Positions 52,640 through 63,452 of a DNA stretch of 64,000 nucleotides are shown piece by piece (within the stretch, counting starts at the first letter, position 1; every line of letters begins with the position of its first letter). The translations under genes and the position numbers were made by a program. Source of the DNA: Loripinus fragilis (taxonomy: Eukaryota > Mollusca > Bivalvia > Lucinida > Lucinidae); the NCBI GenBank assembly GCA_964019695.1, contig OZ026515.1, forward strand, positions 131,524,849-131,588,848, written 5' to 3'. The notes under the pieces are model-generated. The model was not told the DNA's origin, ran no database searches, and saw nothing but the letters and a program-made list of their open reading frames with translations.

Positions 52640-53250
52640 TCATACCAGGCTGCTCACCTACAGAGACTAGCTAGAAAGTTGAAATTTCGCTTGTGGCAAG
52701 GATGGATATGATACTTTCCAAGAAGCGAATAACAAAGACGCTGATCAGACTGCACAGGCTGATCTGCGCCTTTGTTGTTCGCAAACCCCGAAGACAGGTT
52801 TTGTTGCGACAAGGCCCATATGTGGTTATATTACTGTTTGGTGAAAGGAAGGGCATTACCTTGAAAATTAGCCCATTTGAATGATTTAAAAATCTTTGCT
52901 TTTGCCTTATGATTTTCTGCTCTTTCGTAATAAAATATCTGCTCTTTTATATTATAAATCCACTCAACAGTAAATTTCCCTCAATTTTACTGCATAAAAG
53001 TATGCTTAAAAGGGAAGGGTGGGGGTGTAAATTGGATGGACAAGATTGATTTTGTCAAAGACAGATGAAAATAAGCAATTGGAATAGACAAAAGAAAAAC
53101 TGATAAAAGCTTCAGGCTTTCATTCTAATCCTTTGTAATTTTGTAACTTGTTAATGTTTATATGTTATCAAATTGAAATGAAATATTTAAAAGACACTAG
53201 TTTGTCATGCAGGACCCATTGTTACATACTAGCGATGCTGTCCTGTGTCA
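52640..53250 (+). other. Intergenic, mostly unassigned
   Basis: Contains one inverted repeat (about 52728-52800, CAAAGACGCTGATCAGACTG against GGCTGATCTGCGCCTTTGTT) and otherwise AT-rich sequence. Confidence 0.5.
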
Positions 53251-53257
53251 GCTCTTA

Positions 53258-54553
53258 CGAGGGCTGTTCAAATATGAATGCAAGTAGCTTCATAACTTTC
53301 ATCACATATATGCTACGACAAAATAGTGTACGTTTCTATAAAGGATTATATGTCACCTTTAAACTGGCACCAGACCTAAAGAAAAATACAGTATACTTAT
53401 CGAGTTAAAGCCCCTCGAATTAGGGTCTCTTTAGTATACTAACAAACCCAATGCTTCGAACATTCCAGTGGTATAGACGAGCGTATAATTTATCGATAGA
53501 TCGGTGAAATGTCTTGAAATTTTTAAGGAAATATCCCCATATACTTATATAATGATTCTGTGAAAGTTGCGTAAATCTGACATGTTTTTGTTAAATTACA
53601 TCGAATCGTTTTCACTAAAGTATCCTTATGTTTGCAAATAAATGGTAAAAAAAACACCACCTTTCAGTTTTCATTCAAACTTTTCTCTAACAAAATGCCA
53701 GAAGCAACTTTTAAACTAGTTCTAACTCAAAGACAATATGCTAATCGCTCATACTGAGTTGTTGCTACAAATCAGTGAAGGATGGCAGGTAATTTTGAAA
53801 AGCATTTTTATTAAGTCAAAACAGCCTTAAGTGAAGGGGTTATAGAACTTATACTTAATTTTGTTGCCATAACTTTGCAGTTTTAATCTAAATTTGAATG
53901 TTAGCTTTAAGTTTTACTAAACTAGGCGTTATTTACAATAAAATTACTCACCTATTCTTGAGGACTAGAGAGATTGAACACATTTTAATTAATGCAAACA
54001 CGTCATTAAGAGGCAGAAAAATACTTGAAAAAGATATAAAAAGTGATAACTTTGTCAATAGAGGTCGGAGCGTTTTGAAAACTTCCTTATGACATTTTAA
54101 GCATGTTTTAAGCAAAATGCAAAGAATAAGACACAGCGACGTTCATTATTGCATCACCATATGATAACTCGTAATGACGTTTATCATAAAATTAATGACG
54201 TCACAAGCGTGCATGTTCACTCAAGATTGAAACAGAATTATATAAAATAATTCTGCAAGCAACTTTGTCAATGTCCCTCAAACTTGCATCTAAAATTTGG
54301 TACCATTTTGTCTCAAGCTTACAAAGATATGACGCTATATCCGAACATGTACCTAACCGTGTATGGCAATGTGCTTCAGAAAAACTTTAGTATACAGGAA
54401 TGGCCTTTATGTAAGTGTCTGTAGCTCGAGAAACTGTTTGGTGCCATTTTAAAGGCGACAAATAGTTCTTTCCAGAAAGGTTTGACATTTTGTCGTAGCA
54501 TATATGTAAAGAAAGTTATGAAGCTACTTTCATTCATATTTGAACAGCCCTCA
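53258..54553. mobile_element. Mariner-like non-autonomous element, 1296 bp
   Basis: Ends CGAGGGCTGTTCAAATATGA and TCATATTTGAACAGCCCTCA with similarity continuing for about 120 bp, flanked by TA (53256-53257 and 54554-54555). The length equals that of a complete mariner, but no D,D34D transposase frame is visible on either strand, so the interior is unrelated or heavily decayed. Confidence 0.88.
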
Positions 54554-54559
54554 TATTTG

Positions 54560-54624
54560 AAAAGAGTGTAGATCCAGATCAGTTGGCTTCTTAAGAAGCC
54601 AACTGATCAGGACACACTGTTTTC
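54560..54624. repeat. Hairpin family A (GTTGGCTTC core)
   Basis: AAGAGTGTAGATCCAGATCA arms and a perfect core GTTGGCTTCTTAAGAAGCCAAC. Confidence 0.85.
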
Positions 54625-54689
54625 CATGCAACTGTGTATCATTTAAGATAACTGTATCATGCTGCGGATCGGTTTACAAAACAAAGTAG

Positions 54690-54893
54690 TGTGGAGTGCA
54701 GTGGCTCGGTGGTAGAGTGCTTGACCGGAGACAGAGGGGCCGCGGGTGCGAGCCTCACCAGCGTCACTGTGTTGTGTCCTTGAGCAATAAATATTAATCT
54801 TAGCTTAGTGCTGGTTAAACCCAGGAAGACCCGTCCCTACATAACTGAAAGATTGTTGATGGGATGTAAAGAATCAAAATAAACAAACAAAAG
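54690..54893 (+). mobile_element. SINE family 2
   Basis: Head GTGCAGTGGCTCGGTGGTAG, B box GGGTGCGAGCC (one change), body and AATCAAAATAAACAAAC tail. Flanks AAAGTAGTGTG and AAAGTGGTTGTG may be a diverged duplication. Confidence 0.9.
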
Positions 54894-55091
54894 AAAGTGG
54901 TTGTGACACATTTTTTATATTCAGTAGGCCAATTGTTAAGTTAGAGAATCAAATAGTATGACTGGTCTTTCAAAGTGTAATTGGACAGATTTCTCTAAAC
55001 TAGCAGTGTAAACCCAGTTCAGGCCTCTCCTTCTGACCAGGTTTGCCACTATATACCATTAAATCAATCCCCTTCATTCAATCAATCATAC

Positions 55092-55293
55092 GGGGCACAG
55101 TGGCTCAGTGGTAGAGTGCTTGACTCAAGACCGAGTGGCTGCGGGTTCAAGTCTCACTGGCGTTACTGCGTTGTGGTCCTTGAGCAAAACACATTTATCC
55201 TAGCTCAGTACTGGTTCAACCCAGGAAGATCCATCCCTGTTTAACTGAAAGATTGTTGATGGGACTTAAGAATCAAATCAAACAAATAAACAA
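55092..55293 (+). mobile_element. SINE family 2
   Basis: CACAGTGGCTCAGTGGTAGA head, GGGTTCAAGTCTCAC B box, full body, AATCAAATCAAACAAATA tail. The adjacent left flank AATCAATCAAT obscures any duplication. Confidence 0.9.
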
Positions 55294-55459
55294 GCTCATA
55301 TTGTAAAATTAAGATGATTTAGAAAATTTAGAAGTAGGTCAAGGAAATCCGGTGCCCAATGATTAAGGATAAATATGGTTTATTTTACTGTAGAACCATG
55401 TAGCCATTGAAAATTGTTAGGCCAATTGTGGCCTTCGTTGTCAATAAGTCCCTAAAGTT

Positions 55460-55690
55460 ATTAAATATTTCATGCTCAACTCAACTGAGCACGAAATTTA
55501 TCATGCGCATAAATGTTAAAATGTCATTAATTGTGGCTTTTTAATGATTTATTACAGTGATAGATACATCTAAGTGTTTGAAAAAAGCAAGAAAAGTCTT
55601 TATTTTTCAGCATTTTACTTTTATGAACAATTGAAATTTCATGCTTAGTTGAGTTGAGCATGACATAGTTTTATAATTTCGGGGCATTGT
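55460..55690. mobile_element. Palindromic MITE family E
   Basis: TTTCATGCTCAACTCAACTG and TTAGTTGAGTTGAGCATGAC ends; inner ATGTTAAAATGTCATTAATT. Confidence 0.8.
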
Positions 55691-55908
55691 TAATACCTTT
55701 GTGCCTCATTTGCCATAAAATTTGTATTTGTGAACTTTCTTGATTTTGTTTTCATTGGTTCAACAGGGTTGTCCCGTTATTATTTCTGTTAGTTTCATAG
55801 AATAATGTTGATTATATAAGAAAGTTTTTGTAAATAATGTTTCTGTTTTGTTTCATAGTGAGCTTGTCAGGAGAAAATGTGTGCTAGTGACATCTGCCAC
55901 TAACCCTT

Positions 55909-55983
55909 GCAAATAGTTTGGATGTAGATCGAGCCCGACAACCCAACAAAATGTTGGACCTGATCTGGTTCCAAACTGTTTTA
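55909..55983. repeat. Hairpin family A (CCCAACAAAATG core)
   Basis: GCAAATAGTTTGGATGTAGA and TGATCTGGTTCCAAACTGTT arms; core CCCAACAAAATGTTGG. Confidence 0.7.
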
Positions 55984-56106
55984 CAAACTGACAGTATGCC
56001 TGAAACAACTTTTTGAATAAAGTTAAATTTAAAAGAAAATCAGCAGAGGACAAAAAGGTCATGAAAAATTTCCCATAATGCAAAGTGTTGTTATCTGGAA
56101 CCACAA

Positions 56107-56245
56107 GAGCTTGAAGTTCAGTCCTTATATAACTTATATAGCCTCAGAACCAAAAGCTCACAATGTCATTAAATGACATTGTGAGCTTTTGGTTTTGAGA
56201 CTATGTAAGTGATATAAGGACTAAACTTCAAGCTCCTCGACTTGT
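56107..56245. repeat. Long near-perfect hairpin, about 60-bp arms
   Basis: AGAGCTTGAAGTTCAGTCCT and AGGACTAAACTTCAAGCTC outermost; centre AAAAGCTCACAATGTCATTA folding on AATGACATTGTGAGCTTTTG. Loop nearly absent, so probably a recent MITE or palindrome. Confidence 0.9.
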
Positions 56246-56581
56246 ACAGCTGGGCCCTGCCAGCTGTTCAACATCAGTATTTTTTTAAGCTTTGATAGTG
56301 GAAGAAACCTCATGAAGATTCTGGCCAGTCTCTGTATCTGAGTAGGCTGGTTGTTGTCTGACCTGGTCACTAACGAAGACGGGCTCCATGTTTACCCTTT
56401 ATATCCAGACAAAAAAGCCTATCCCAGACCAGACTGCTTATGAAAGAGTGGTCTGATCAGGATTTATATTTTTGCCATTGCATTTCTACCTATAACCCTT
56501 TATGCACTGATGGATTCTTTTTTCTGGTTTGATACAAACTTGGGATGGTCCATTTTCTAAATCAAGTGGTCACAGGTTATA

Positions 56582-56788
56582 CAGTAAAACCTGTTTTAAG
56601 CGGCCATTTTAAAAATAGACAAAACCAAGGTCTTAATGGAAAATGGTAGCTTAATGAAGGTTGAAAGTATTGCAGAATGCTCCCCTTAGAGCATTCTGCA
56701 ATACTTTTGAGCTGCATTAAGCAATAATCTGTATTGAAAACCAATTTTTCTGTTCTTTTTGAGTGGCAACTCAAGACAGATTTTACTG
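56582..56788. mobile_element. Palindromic MITE family C, complete
   Basis: Ends CAGTAAAACCTGTTTTAAGC and CAAGACAGATTTTACTG; centre GCAGAATGCTCCCC/GAGCATTCTGC. Confidence 0.9.
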
Positions 56789-56837
56789 TCTATTCCAAAT
56801 AAATCTTGTAATTCTTTCTCTGAAGCTCCTTTTTATC

Positions 56838-56910
56838 TTGGCACAAAGTGTAGACCCTGATGAAATGCAGCATTATGCGGCATTTCAATTGAGTCTTCAC
56901 TGTTTGTCAA
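56838..56910. repeat. Hairpin family A (ATGCAGC core)
   Basis: GGCACAAAGTGTAGACCCTG and GAGTCTTCACTGTTTGTC arms; core GAAATGCAGCATTATGCGGCATTTC. Confidence 0.75.
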
Positions 56911-57008
56911 AGTACACTTTTATGAGGCATTAGTAGATAAAAAGTTAACTTATGTTAACATACTTCAGGATATAACTGGGGTTTGTTAAGTTCATAGGTG
57001 TAGTTAAG

Positions 57009-57175
57009 CAAAATTTTTCAGCGTAAATTTGTAATTATTGTCTTACCCATCAATTTAAACATACGTTTTGGGTGCACAAATGAAGTGTCTCATCGAGATG
57101 GTTCTTTTGAGTACCCACAACATATGTTTTGGTTGAGGAATAAGAAAAAAAAAATCAGTTAAGCACCTGTGTTCT
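57009..57175. mobile_element. Palindromic MITE family B
   Basis: TTTTGGGTGCACAAATGAAG and GGTTCTTTTGAGTACCCACA, with ACATATGTTTTGGTTGAGGA; left half diverged. Confidence 0.78.
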
Positions 57176-57609
57176 CCTGATTAGCTGAAGTAGTGTTGTA
57201 TAAAGTATCAAAAGCTGTAAAAACATGCTTACACTTACAAGTTTATAACAAAGAAATAAACAAATGTTACCGCTATACATGTTCTTGTGTTTGCAAAACT
57301 TAATGTTTCTGGTGAGACTTGTATTGTTAATTAATTTGTCTGCATGGCAAAAATAAAAACCATACCAGTCAACCTCAGTCAACAGTATGTGGGTAGACAT
57401 CAAAGCAGCGATGACCAAGCAATCAAGGATCATGTTCCGACTAAGAGGACTCCGGCCAGACATACTCATCCATGGGTAGATACTCGGCTGCGGCGAGCTT
57501 CAAGACGGAAGAACAGAGCATTTCACAAGGTCAAACAGACCAAGAGTCCTGTCGACTGGAACAGGTACAAGCGGTTAAAGATGCTAGCACAGAAGGACAT
57601 GAGATCAGC

Positions 57610-57808
57610 CCACATGGGTGAAAGTTTTCAGGATTAATCCTGAATTCAGGATTTTGAGGCTGATTATGATAGCTTCTCTGATTAATTTTCAGATTATCTA
57701 AACACATTTAAACATGAATTTACTAATTTTTGTAAGCATCCTGCAAGTTTAAAAATTTGAATTTTCTAAAGTTCAGGATTTTGGAAATTTTGAACTTTCA
57801 CCCATGAG
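57610..57808. mobile_element. MITE family D inserted in the LINE
   Basis: Ends CATGGGTGAAAGTTTTCAGG and TTTTGAACTTTCACCCATG; flanked by AGCCCA (6-8 bp, depending on where the ends are set). Removing it rejoins the LINE reading frame (…MRSA-HKKYMEE…). Confidence 0.88.
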
Positions 57809-58004
57809 CCCACAAGAAGTACATGGAAGAGATAGTCAGCAATGACCTGAAAGAAAATCTGAAAGTGTTCTGGTCATACGTCCTGAGCAAATGACAAGAA
57901 TCTAATAGTGTTGCCCCACTGAAGAACAAAGATGGCTTCATCCATAACGACAGCAGCTCAAAAGAGGAGATCTTGAACGACCAGTTTGTTTCTGCATACA
58001 CTAG

Positions 58005-58415
58005 CAGGGTTCACACAGGCTTGAAAAGTACTTGAATTTAGAGGGCTTTCTTGAAAAGTCCTTGAAGTTAAATCTGCCTTGAAAAGTACTGGAAAATCAA
58101 TCAAAAGCCTTGAAAAGTCCTTGAATTCTACTTTTTTCTGTAGGACTTAGCTCTGTTGATAGAGACCTAAATCAGTATAAAATTGTTGTGCCTTTATTTG
58201 ATGCAGCATATGCTGCACCAAATAAAGGCACCACAATTTTAAACTAATTTTCTTAAACTTATATCTTTAGTAATGGACTCTAGCATTTCCGAAGTAGAAT
58301 TTTAACGTGTAAATCAGTATTTCCTTAAGTTTTCAGCCCTTGAAAACAGTGGGAAAGTTTTAGAAGTCCTTGAAAAGTCCTTGAATTTTACACAATCTTG
58401 CCTGTATAAACCCTG
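58005..58415. mobile_element. Family F element inserted in the LINE
   Basis: Ends CAGGGTTCACACAGGCTTGA and TTGCCTGTATAAACCCTG; flanking duplication ACTAG (58000-58004 and 58416-58420). The LINE codons on either side (FVSAYT and REDKSNIP) join cleanly once it is removed. Confidence 0.9.
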
Positions 58416-58770
58416 ACTAGGGAAGACAAGTCAAACATCCCAAAGAAAGGAACAAGCCACAATTCTACTATGGATTCAATCCGAGTGCATGGAAATGGCG
58501 TTCTCAAGCTCCTACAGGACCTCAAGATACACAAAGCAAAAGGCACAGACGGGGTTTCTGCCTTCATCTTGAAGTCTGCTGCAAGCCAACTAGCACCAAT
58601 CCTGACGAGACTATACCAGTACTCCCTTGACACCGGCAAGGCTCCAACCGACTGGAAGAATGCCAACATAGTCCCAGTCCTTGTCGGGTATCCCTGACGT
58701 CTATTGTCTGGAAGGTGCTCGAACACATTGTTCATAGCTCTATTGGAATAAACCATGTCTCTGACCTGAA

Positions 58771-59600
58771 ATATATATGATGTAAATCTATATTTTAATT
58801 GAAAATGTCCATTTTCATATTATTAAAATTGTTTATAACTTTTAACTGGCAATAAAGTGTACTGAAATAAATATTCAAATATATAAATTAACATGTAATT
58901 TGTACCGGCTTTAACATGTAATGCATAGCTGCTTACAGATTCATTTTCCATATGAAAATTATATAAAAAAATATATAGATTCATTTTCCTATTATTTTCT
59001 TTGCATTGCTATTGGTAAAATCTGTCATAATGAAATCAAATTATATTAACAGTAATGGATCTGAAACGACCTCTTATACTTTGATAGGGTATATGCCTAT
59101 TTTTCAGATGCTTCCCAAACTTCCCTATGCATAAGATATCACTAAGATCCTTTTTGAATAGGACGCTTGCTGTATTAGGAAGGAATGAAGGTTATGATTA
59201 GCCAGGCACACCCCTACACTATGAAATGGGTTGCAAAATTTGACTAGAAATCAATTATTTTCACGTGTATGGGTATTATTTCATCATTACTCTATTACAA
59301 ATCACAGTGACCGTATTTTAAAGTCCAAAATCCTAAGCATTTTAATTATTTTTTTCTGAAATATTTTGAAGTGAAACTGTAGTCCATATTCAACCTTGAT
59401 GACAATGTATTTACCTGGTGCAATATTATGAAGCAATGTACTTTAACCATTCATACATGCTAAAAGTACAAATTAGTCAAGGGCAATGTAGTTTCTGTGT
59501 ATTGGATGCTTGAATATCTAAAGATGTTAGAAAAATTGGCCTAGAACATATGGAAAACATTTGAAAAGAAAGGTTTAGAAAAAAGGTTTATTGCTCACGA
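58771..59600 (+). other. Intergenic, nothing recognised
   Basis: AT-rich, no frame over 60 codons with coding character, no palindrome or known repeat seen. Confidence 0.5.
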
Positions 59601-59614
59601 CGGTAAAATACTAC

Positions 59615-60045
59615 AATAAGCCTTTTTTTTCAAAAAAGGGGTCTGACTTCTTTTTCTTTACTGACCCCAAAAAATTTCTGCTAAATTGCTCATCTGTGGA
59701 AGCCGAAGATAAGGTAGGCTTAGGGTCATTTTTTTGGGTTCAAAATTTTGAATTTCAATATTTTTGGGGGTTTTCAGAAAAATAAATATTTTTTAAGGGT
59801 ATGAAGATTTTGTGGATATTTTTTGGGGGTCATCACAAAATTGGACTATATTTAGGGGTCATTTCTTTACATTTTAGGGTCGATTTTTCAGGTCATGGTA
59901 CAGAATGGGGATAATTTTTTGGGTTGCTAAAATTTCAAATATTTTTTTGGGGTGCTTGAAATTCCTGATATTTTTTGGGGGTGAAGGGTAGATGCTGGGT
60001 CCGAGCCTACGTATGCAGAAAAATTGAGAGTCCCCCCCCCTGGGG
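59615..60045 (+). repeat. Degenerate TTTTTTGGGGGT repeat tract
   Basis: A T/G-rich motif (ATTTTTTGGG(G)GT.. with AAAATTTCAAAT spacers) recurs roughly every 30-50 bp and ends in a C-run (GAGTCCCCCCCCCTGGGGC). Strong strand asymmetry; origin unknown. Confidence 0.7.
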
Positions 60046-60162
60046 CATGTACATATTATTTGATCTTGATAACTCTATTTCCTTATTAACAGTACATGCA
60101 TGCTCTAAAGTTTGACCCTTTAGTTTTGTTTGGACGATTAATGCATGATTGTAATGACAGTA

Positions 60163-61124
60163 TAAGTAAAACCTGTGTAAAACGGCCACTCAAAAATAGA
60201 CAAAACAATGGTCTTAATGCCTTCTGGTAGCTTAATGAAGGTCGAAAGTATTGTAGAATGCTCCCTTTGGAGCATTCTGCAATACTATTGACCTACACTA
60301 AAGTGTATGTTCCTGCTTTTTAACCTTTTACTTTATTCACAAATAAATATTTCGTTATGGACTTATTTTATTTTCACAGATCATTTATCCATCTGGTTAG
60401 TTAATTACAGAAGCTTTCATAGCCGTTTATCTAATCTTCAGGGAGCAGCCATCTTACAGCTATTGGCACACATTAACCTGAGTTAACCTCAATATGCTGG
60501 TCTGCCAAATGATTGAAGCGGCACCTTTCAGTCAATTTCTTTATTTCAATATTAGAAAATGGGTATTTCGTTAGCCAAATCAATGCAAATTAAAATGTAA
60601 CAACTGTCAAACGAAAAGTATTTTGTTTTTCAATAAGTTTCATTTGATTTTGTTCTGTCTTTTTGTTAGCAAAATGAAGAAAAGTGTTACAAAATATGTC
60701 GTCTGCTATAGTAATAATTAGTGCATTTAGACTTAAATTTTAGAATTAATTATTACATATGGGCCAAGTATCAAAATATACTCATCAATGCACACACTGC
60801 TAAAAGCATTACTCTGAACCATTGTTATTTTTTGCCTCTTGACTGATTTAAAATTCTGCTTTGAAATGTGTAAGCAGGTGGAAGTGATTCCAGTTTTGGT
60901 GTGTAGAGAATATTGACCTGAGAATGACCAGACTCCCATTAAGAAGCAAAAATAATTAATTGCAGGCTAATAGAAGGGCATTCACGAACATTTAATGAGG
61001 GGTTATTCCTGCCATACTGTAAACTCTATAATAAATGCATTTTTAAAAAAAGTGAGAATTATCCCTTTAAGCGATGATCGGTCTTGAAATCTTTGAGAGT
61101 GGCCGTTTTACACATGTTTTACTG
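60163..61124. mobile_element. Palindromic MITE family C, split by a 0.77-kb insertion
   Basis: The left part 60163-60300 (TAAAACCTGTGTAAAACGGC to TGCAATACTATTGACCTA) and right part about 61067-61124 (GATCGGTCTTGAAATC to CATGTTTTACTG) are the two halves of one element. The intervening 60301-61066 is AT-rich and unrecognised. Confidence 0.82.
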
Positions 61125-61129
61125 TATAT

Positions 61130-61572
61130 GGCTTCAGTATGGATGTGAATAAAACAAACACTTAGATATTAATATGGATGGAAGCTTCTCTTAGATTAGA
61201 ATTGGTTAAAACTTAATACGGCTTTCCGTTTAATCATGATACAACTCATTTTATTTTTCAATGTGATACTGCTCCAGATGCTTCCAAACCGATGTGCAGT
61301 GTGTTGTTTCGGAGGCCAGCACTTATCATGCTTATCTCATCTTGAGAACGTGTTTATTGTCATGAGTCATTAATCTTGAAATTATGACTTGAACTACTGA
61401 TACACTCTGACTTGATGACAAAGTGGGACTTAACGGCCTGCTCAGCTTCGAAGGGCTCTAATCAGACCACGAGGAGGCGCAGGCTAATGCTCTGCACCTT
61501 TGTTGATTGCATGCAGCAAAGCCAGGTTGGCCAAATTTCTACCTGTTAGTCATTTTTGTCATCTGCTGATAA
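61130..61572 (+). other. Intergenic, nothing recognised
   Basis: AT-rich flank with one fragment (61480-61515) similar to the inverted repeat at 52728; no coding signal. A weak family A hairpin follows at 61573-61642. Confidence 0.4.
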
Positions 61573-61746
61573 CCTTTTAAACCAGTTTGGACCCCGATCG
61601 AGCCAGGAAAACGTATGGCGTGGTCTGAATCTAAACTGTTTGACTGGTCATATTCATGAAACAAAATTTTGAAAACACATTTAAATCAAATTTTATCATC
61701 AAAGTTAAAACTTCAAATCAATATCAAGATCCTCATCTTGTGTCAT

Positions 61747-61785
61747 GGGAGCGCAGTGGCTCGGTGGTAGTGTGCTTGACTCCAA
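61747..61785 (+). mobile_element. SINE family 2, head fragment
   Basis: GGGAGCGCAGTGGCTCGGTG to GCTTGACTCC only; cut off by the array that follows. Confidence 0.75.
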
Positions 61786-61789
61786 ACTA

Positions 61790-62930
61790 GGGATCAAGGT
61801 CAAACGAAATATTGCCTAGTATCCTCTACACCATGTGACCTATCTATGTACAAAGTTCGAAGTTGCAACGTCTAATGGTTTAGGAGGAGATACATTTACA
61901 ACTAGAATGCGCAGTCGATGGGGCGCCATAGCAAATCCCAACGCTAAAGTTTTTGACCCCAGCACCCCAAGTCCCACCCCTGTGGCCTGATCCCATCAAC
62001 AGAATGAAAATTCTGTTCAATATATTCTCTATCTTTTATTTGTGAGAACACACGCAAAATTTGGTATAAAAAATTGAACTTGACATGGTAACCAAAAAGT
62101 TACTGATATTTGACCTTTTGACCTCGCCCCAAGGTCACCAGTTTGACCCTAGGATGAAAATTTTACTTGCAATTTGTTTTGCTCGTCATCCCCGTCGATT
62201 CGATATGCCACACGACCATGTTTGGAAAAAATGGACCCCCTTGGGCACCACCAGCGCCCCAAAGTCCCACCCCTGGGACATGACCAAGGTGACAGAATGA
62301 TAATCCCGTCTGATATGTTTTGTATCTTTCATTTGTACAACACACAAAAGTTTGGTAAAAAAAAATCTTTGAAATTGACATGTTAACCGAAATTAAATGA
62401 TATTTGACCTTTTGACCTAACCCCAAGGTCACCACTTTGACCTTAGGATGAAAATTTAACTTGCATTCTGTTCTGCTCGTCATCCCCGTCGATATGATAT
62501 GCCACATGACCATGTTTGAAAAAAAAAGTTTTTTTACCCCCTCGGCACCCCCAGCGCCCCAAAGTCCGACCCAGGCAACACAATTAAAATCCCGTCTGAT
62601 ATGTTTTGTATCTTTCATTTGTGAGAACAAACACAAAGTTTAGTATAAAAATCTTTGAAATTGACTTTGTAATTGAAATTAAATGATATTTGACCTATTG
62701 ACCCCTCCCCTGGGGGCGGGGCCAAAAATAATTTTGCCGTTGCACGCCCCATTCCTGCGAGTAACTCACACACAAAAGTTGGTTGAATTTCGTCCAACGG
62801 TTTAGGAGGAGATAGCATAACGGACGGACGGACAGACAGACAGACGGACGGACAGACGGAGGCGATTACAATATCCCCTTCGTTTTTTAAAAGAGCATGG
62901 GGATAATAAACGCGACGGACGGACACACAT
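61790..62930 (-). repeat. Tandem array with about 290-bp units and GGACGGAC tract
   Basis: Blocks AATGATATTTGACCTTTTGA, CCAAGGTCACC, GATGAAAATTT, CTCGTCATCCCCGTCGAT, ATGCCACA.GACCATGTTTG and GCACCCCCAGCGCCCCAAAG recur near 62110, 62400 and 62690 (last unit partial). GGTTTAGGAGGAGATA occurs at both ends, and the right end has a GGACGGACAGACAG tract (62820-62865) then CCCCTTCG...GCATGGGGATAATAAACG. Likely the minus orientation of an AGCTCACC-like class (inference). Confidence 0.75.
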
Positions 62931-63002
62931 ACCCATGCAGGCACGGACGACGGACCAACTTCGGTACGAAATCTATACCTTTTTTCTAAAGAAAAAGGCG
63001 GG

Positions 63003-63338
63003 TGTAACAAGCTTTTTTTATGTCAGAATTGTACCTTCGGTAATTTTGATGTCCTAAAGTGCCTTCAAACATTTTGCGGATTTTATAACAGAGCCATCAG
63101 AGTTAGACTAGCTACAAGTTAATGATATCACACATTGGTGAATGCAGTGTTGCTATAATCTTATTGTAAACAAAGCTTAATACTAACACCTCACACTAGC
63201 ATTGAGTCAGAGGTTATAGGTCAGGTTATCATATTGTTAGGCAGCATGCTACAGAAATACATTTCAGTTGCTTTGCGGGATTTGTATATTAAACATCTAA
63301 GATACCGTAGTAGTTCTATTCAATTCACCTATCTTACA
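63003..63338 (+). mobile_element. Putative 5' LTR of a Ty3/Gypsy-type retrotransposon
   Basis: Begins TGTAACAAG and ends ATCTTACA, giving the short TGTAA/TTACA inverted ends of LTRs. It is followed one base later by TGGCGACGAG (63340), a tRNA-primer-binding-site-like sequence starting TGG. The 3' LTR lies outside the window, so the length (336 bp) is provisional. Confidence 0.7.
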
Positions 63339-63452
63339 TTGGCGACGAGTGTGAAAGTGCAATTACTATTGCAAGGATTATCACAAGCGACTCCAGCTAA
63401 TGACTTTAATTAGTAGGACTGATTAATTCATAATTACGCTGAAAAGTGAATT

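Larger units (their letters stand above)
57388..58770 (+). pseudogene. Decayed non-LTR retrotransposon (LINE) pol fragment
   Basis: Translation in pieces gives the segment between endonuclease and reverse transcriptase and the start of the RT domain of CR1/Jockey-type LINEs: WVDTRLRRASRRKNRAFHKV, YMEEIVSNDLKENLKVFWSY, then after an interruption LKIHKAKGTDGVSAFILKSA and TDWKNANIVPV. A frameshift near 57480, a stop after VLSK and a deletion after VPVLVGYP (just before KVLEHIVHSSI) disable it. Two DNA elements (57610-57808 and 58005-58415) sit inside it. The catalytic YADD region is absent. Confidence 0.88.

Noticed and set aside
53898..54092. 64-codon frame as transposase remnant
   Set aside because: No DDE-type motifs or helix-turn-helix pattern; Leu/Lys/Ile-rich AT background.
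8000..55293. Functional tRNA genes at the A/B-box sequences
   Set aside because: Each is followed by a SINE body, an A-rich tail and a target duplication; they are retroposed heads, not tRNA genes.
62163..62636. 157-codon minus-strand frame
   Set aside because: It lies in a tandem repeat and translates the same block twice (ending ...WHIxSTGMTS); no domain.
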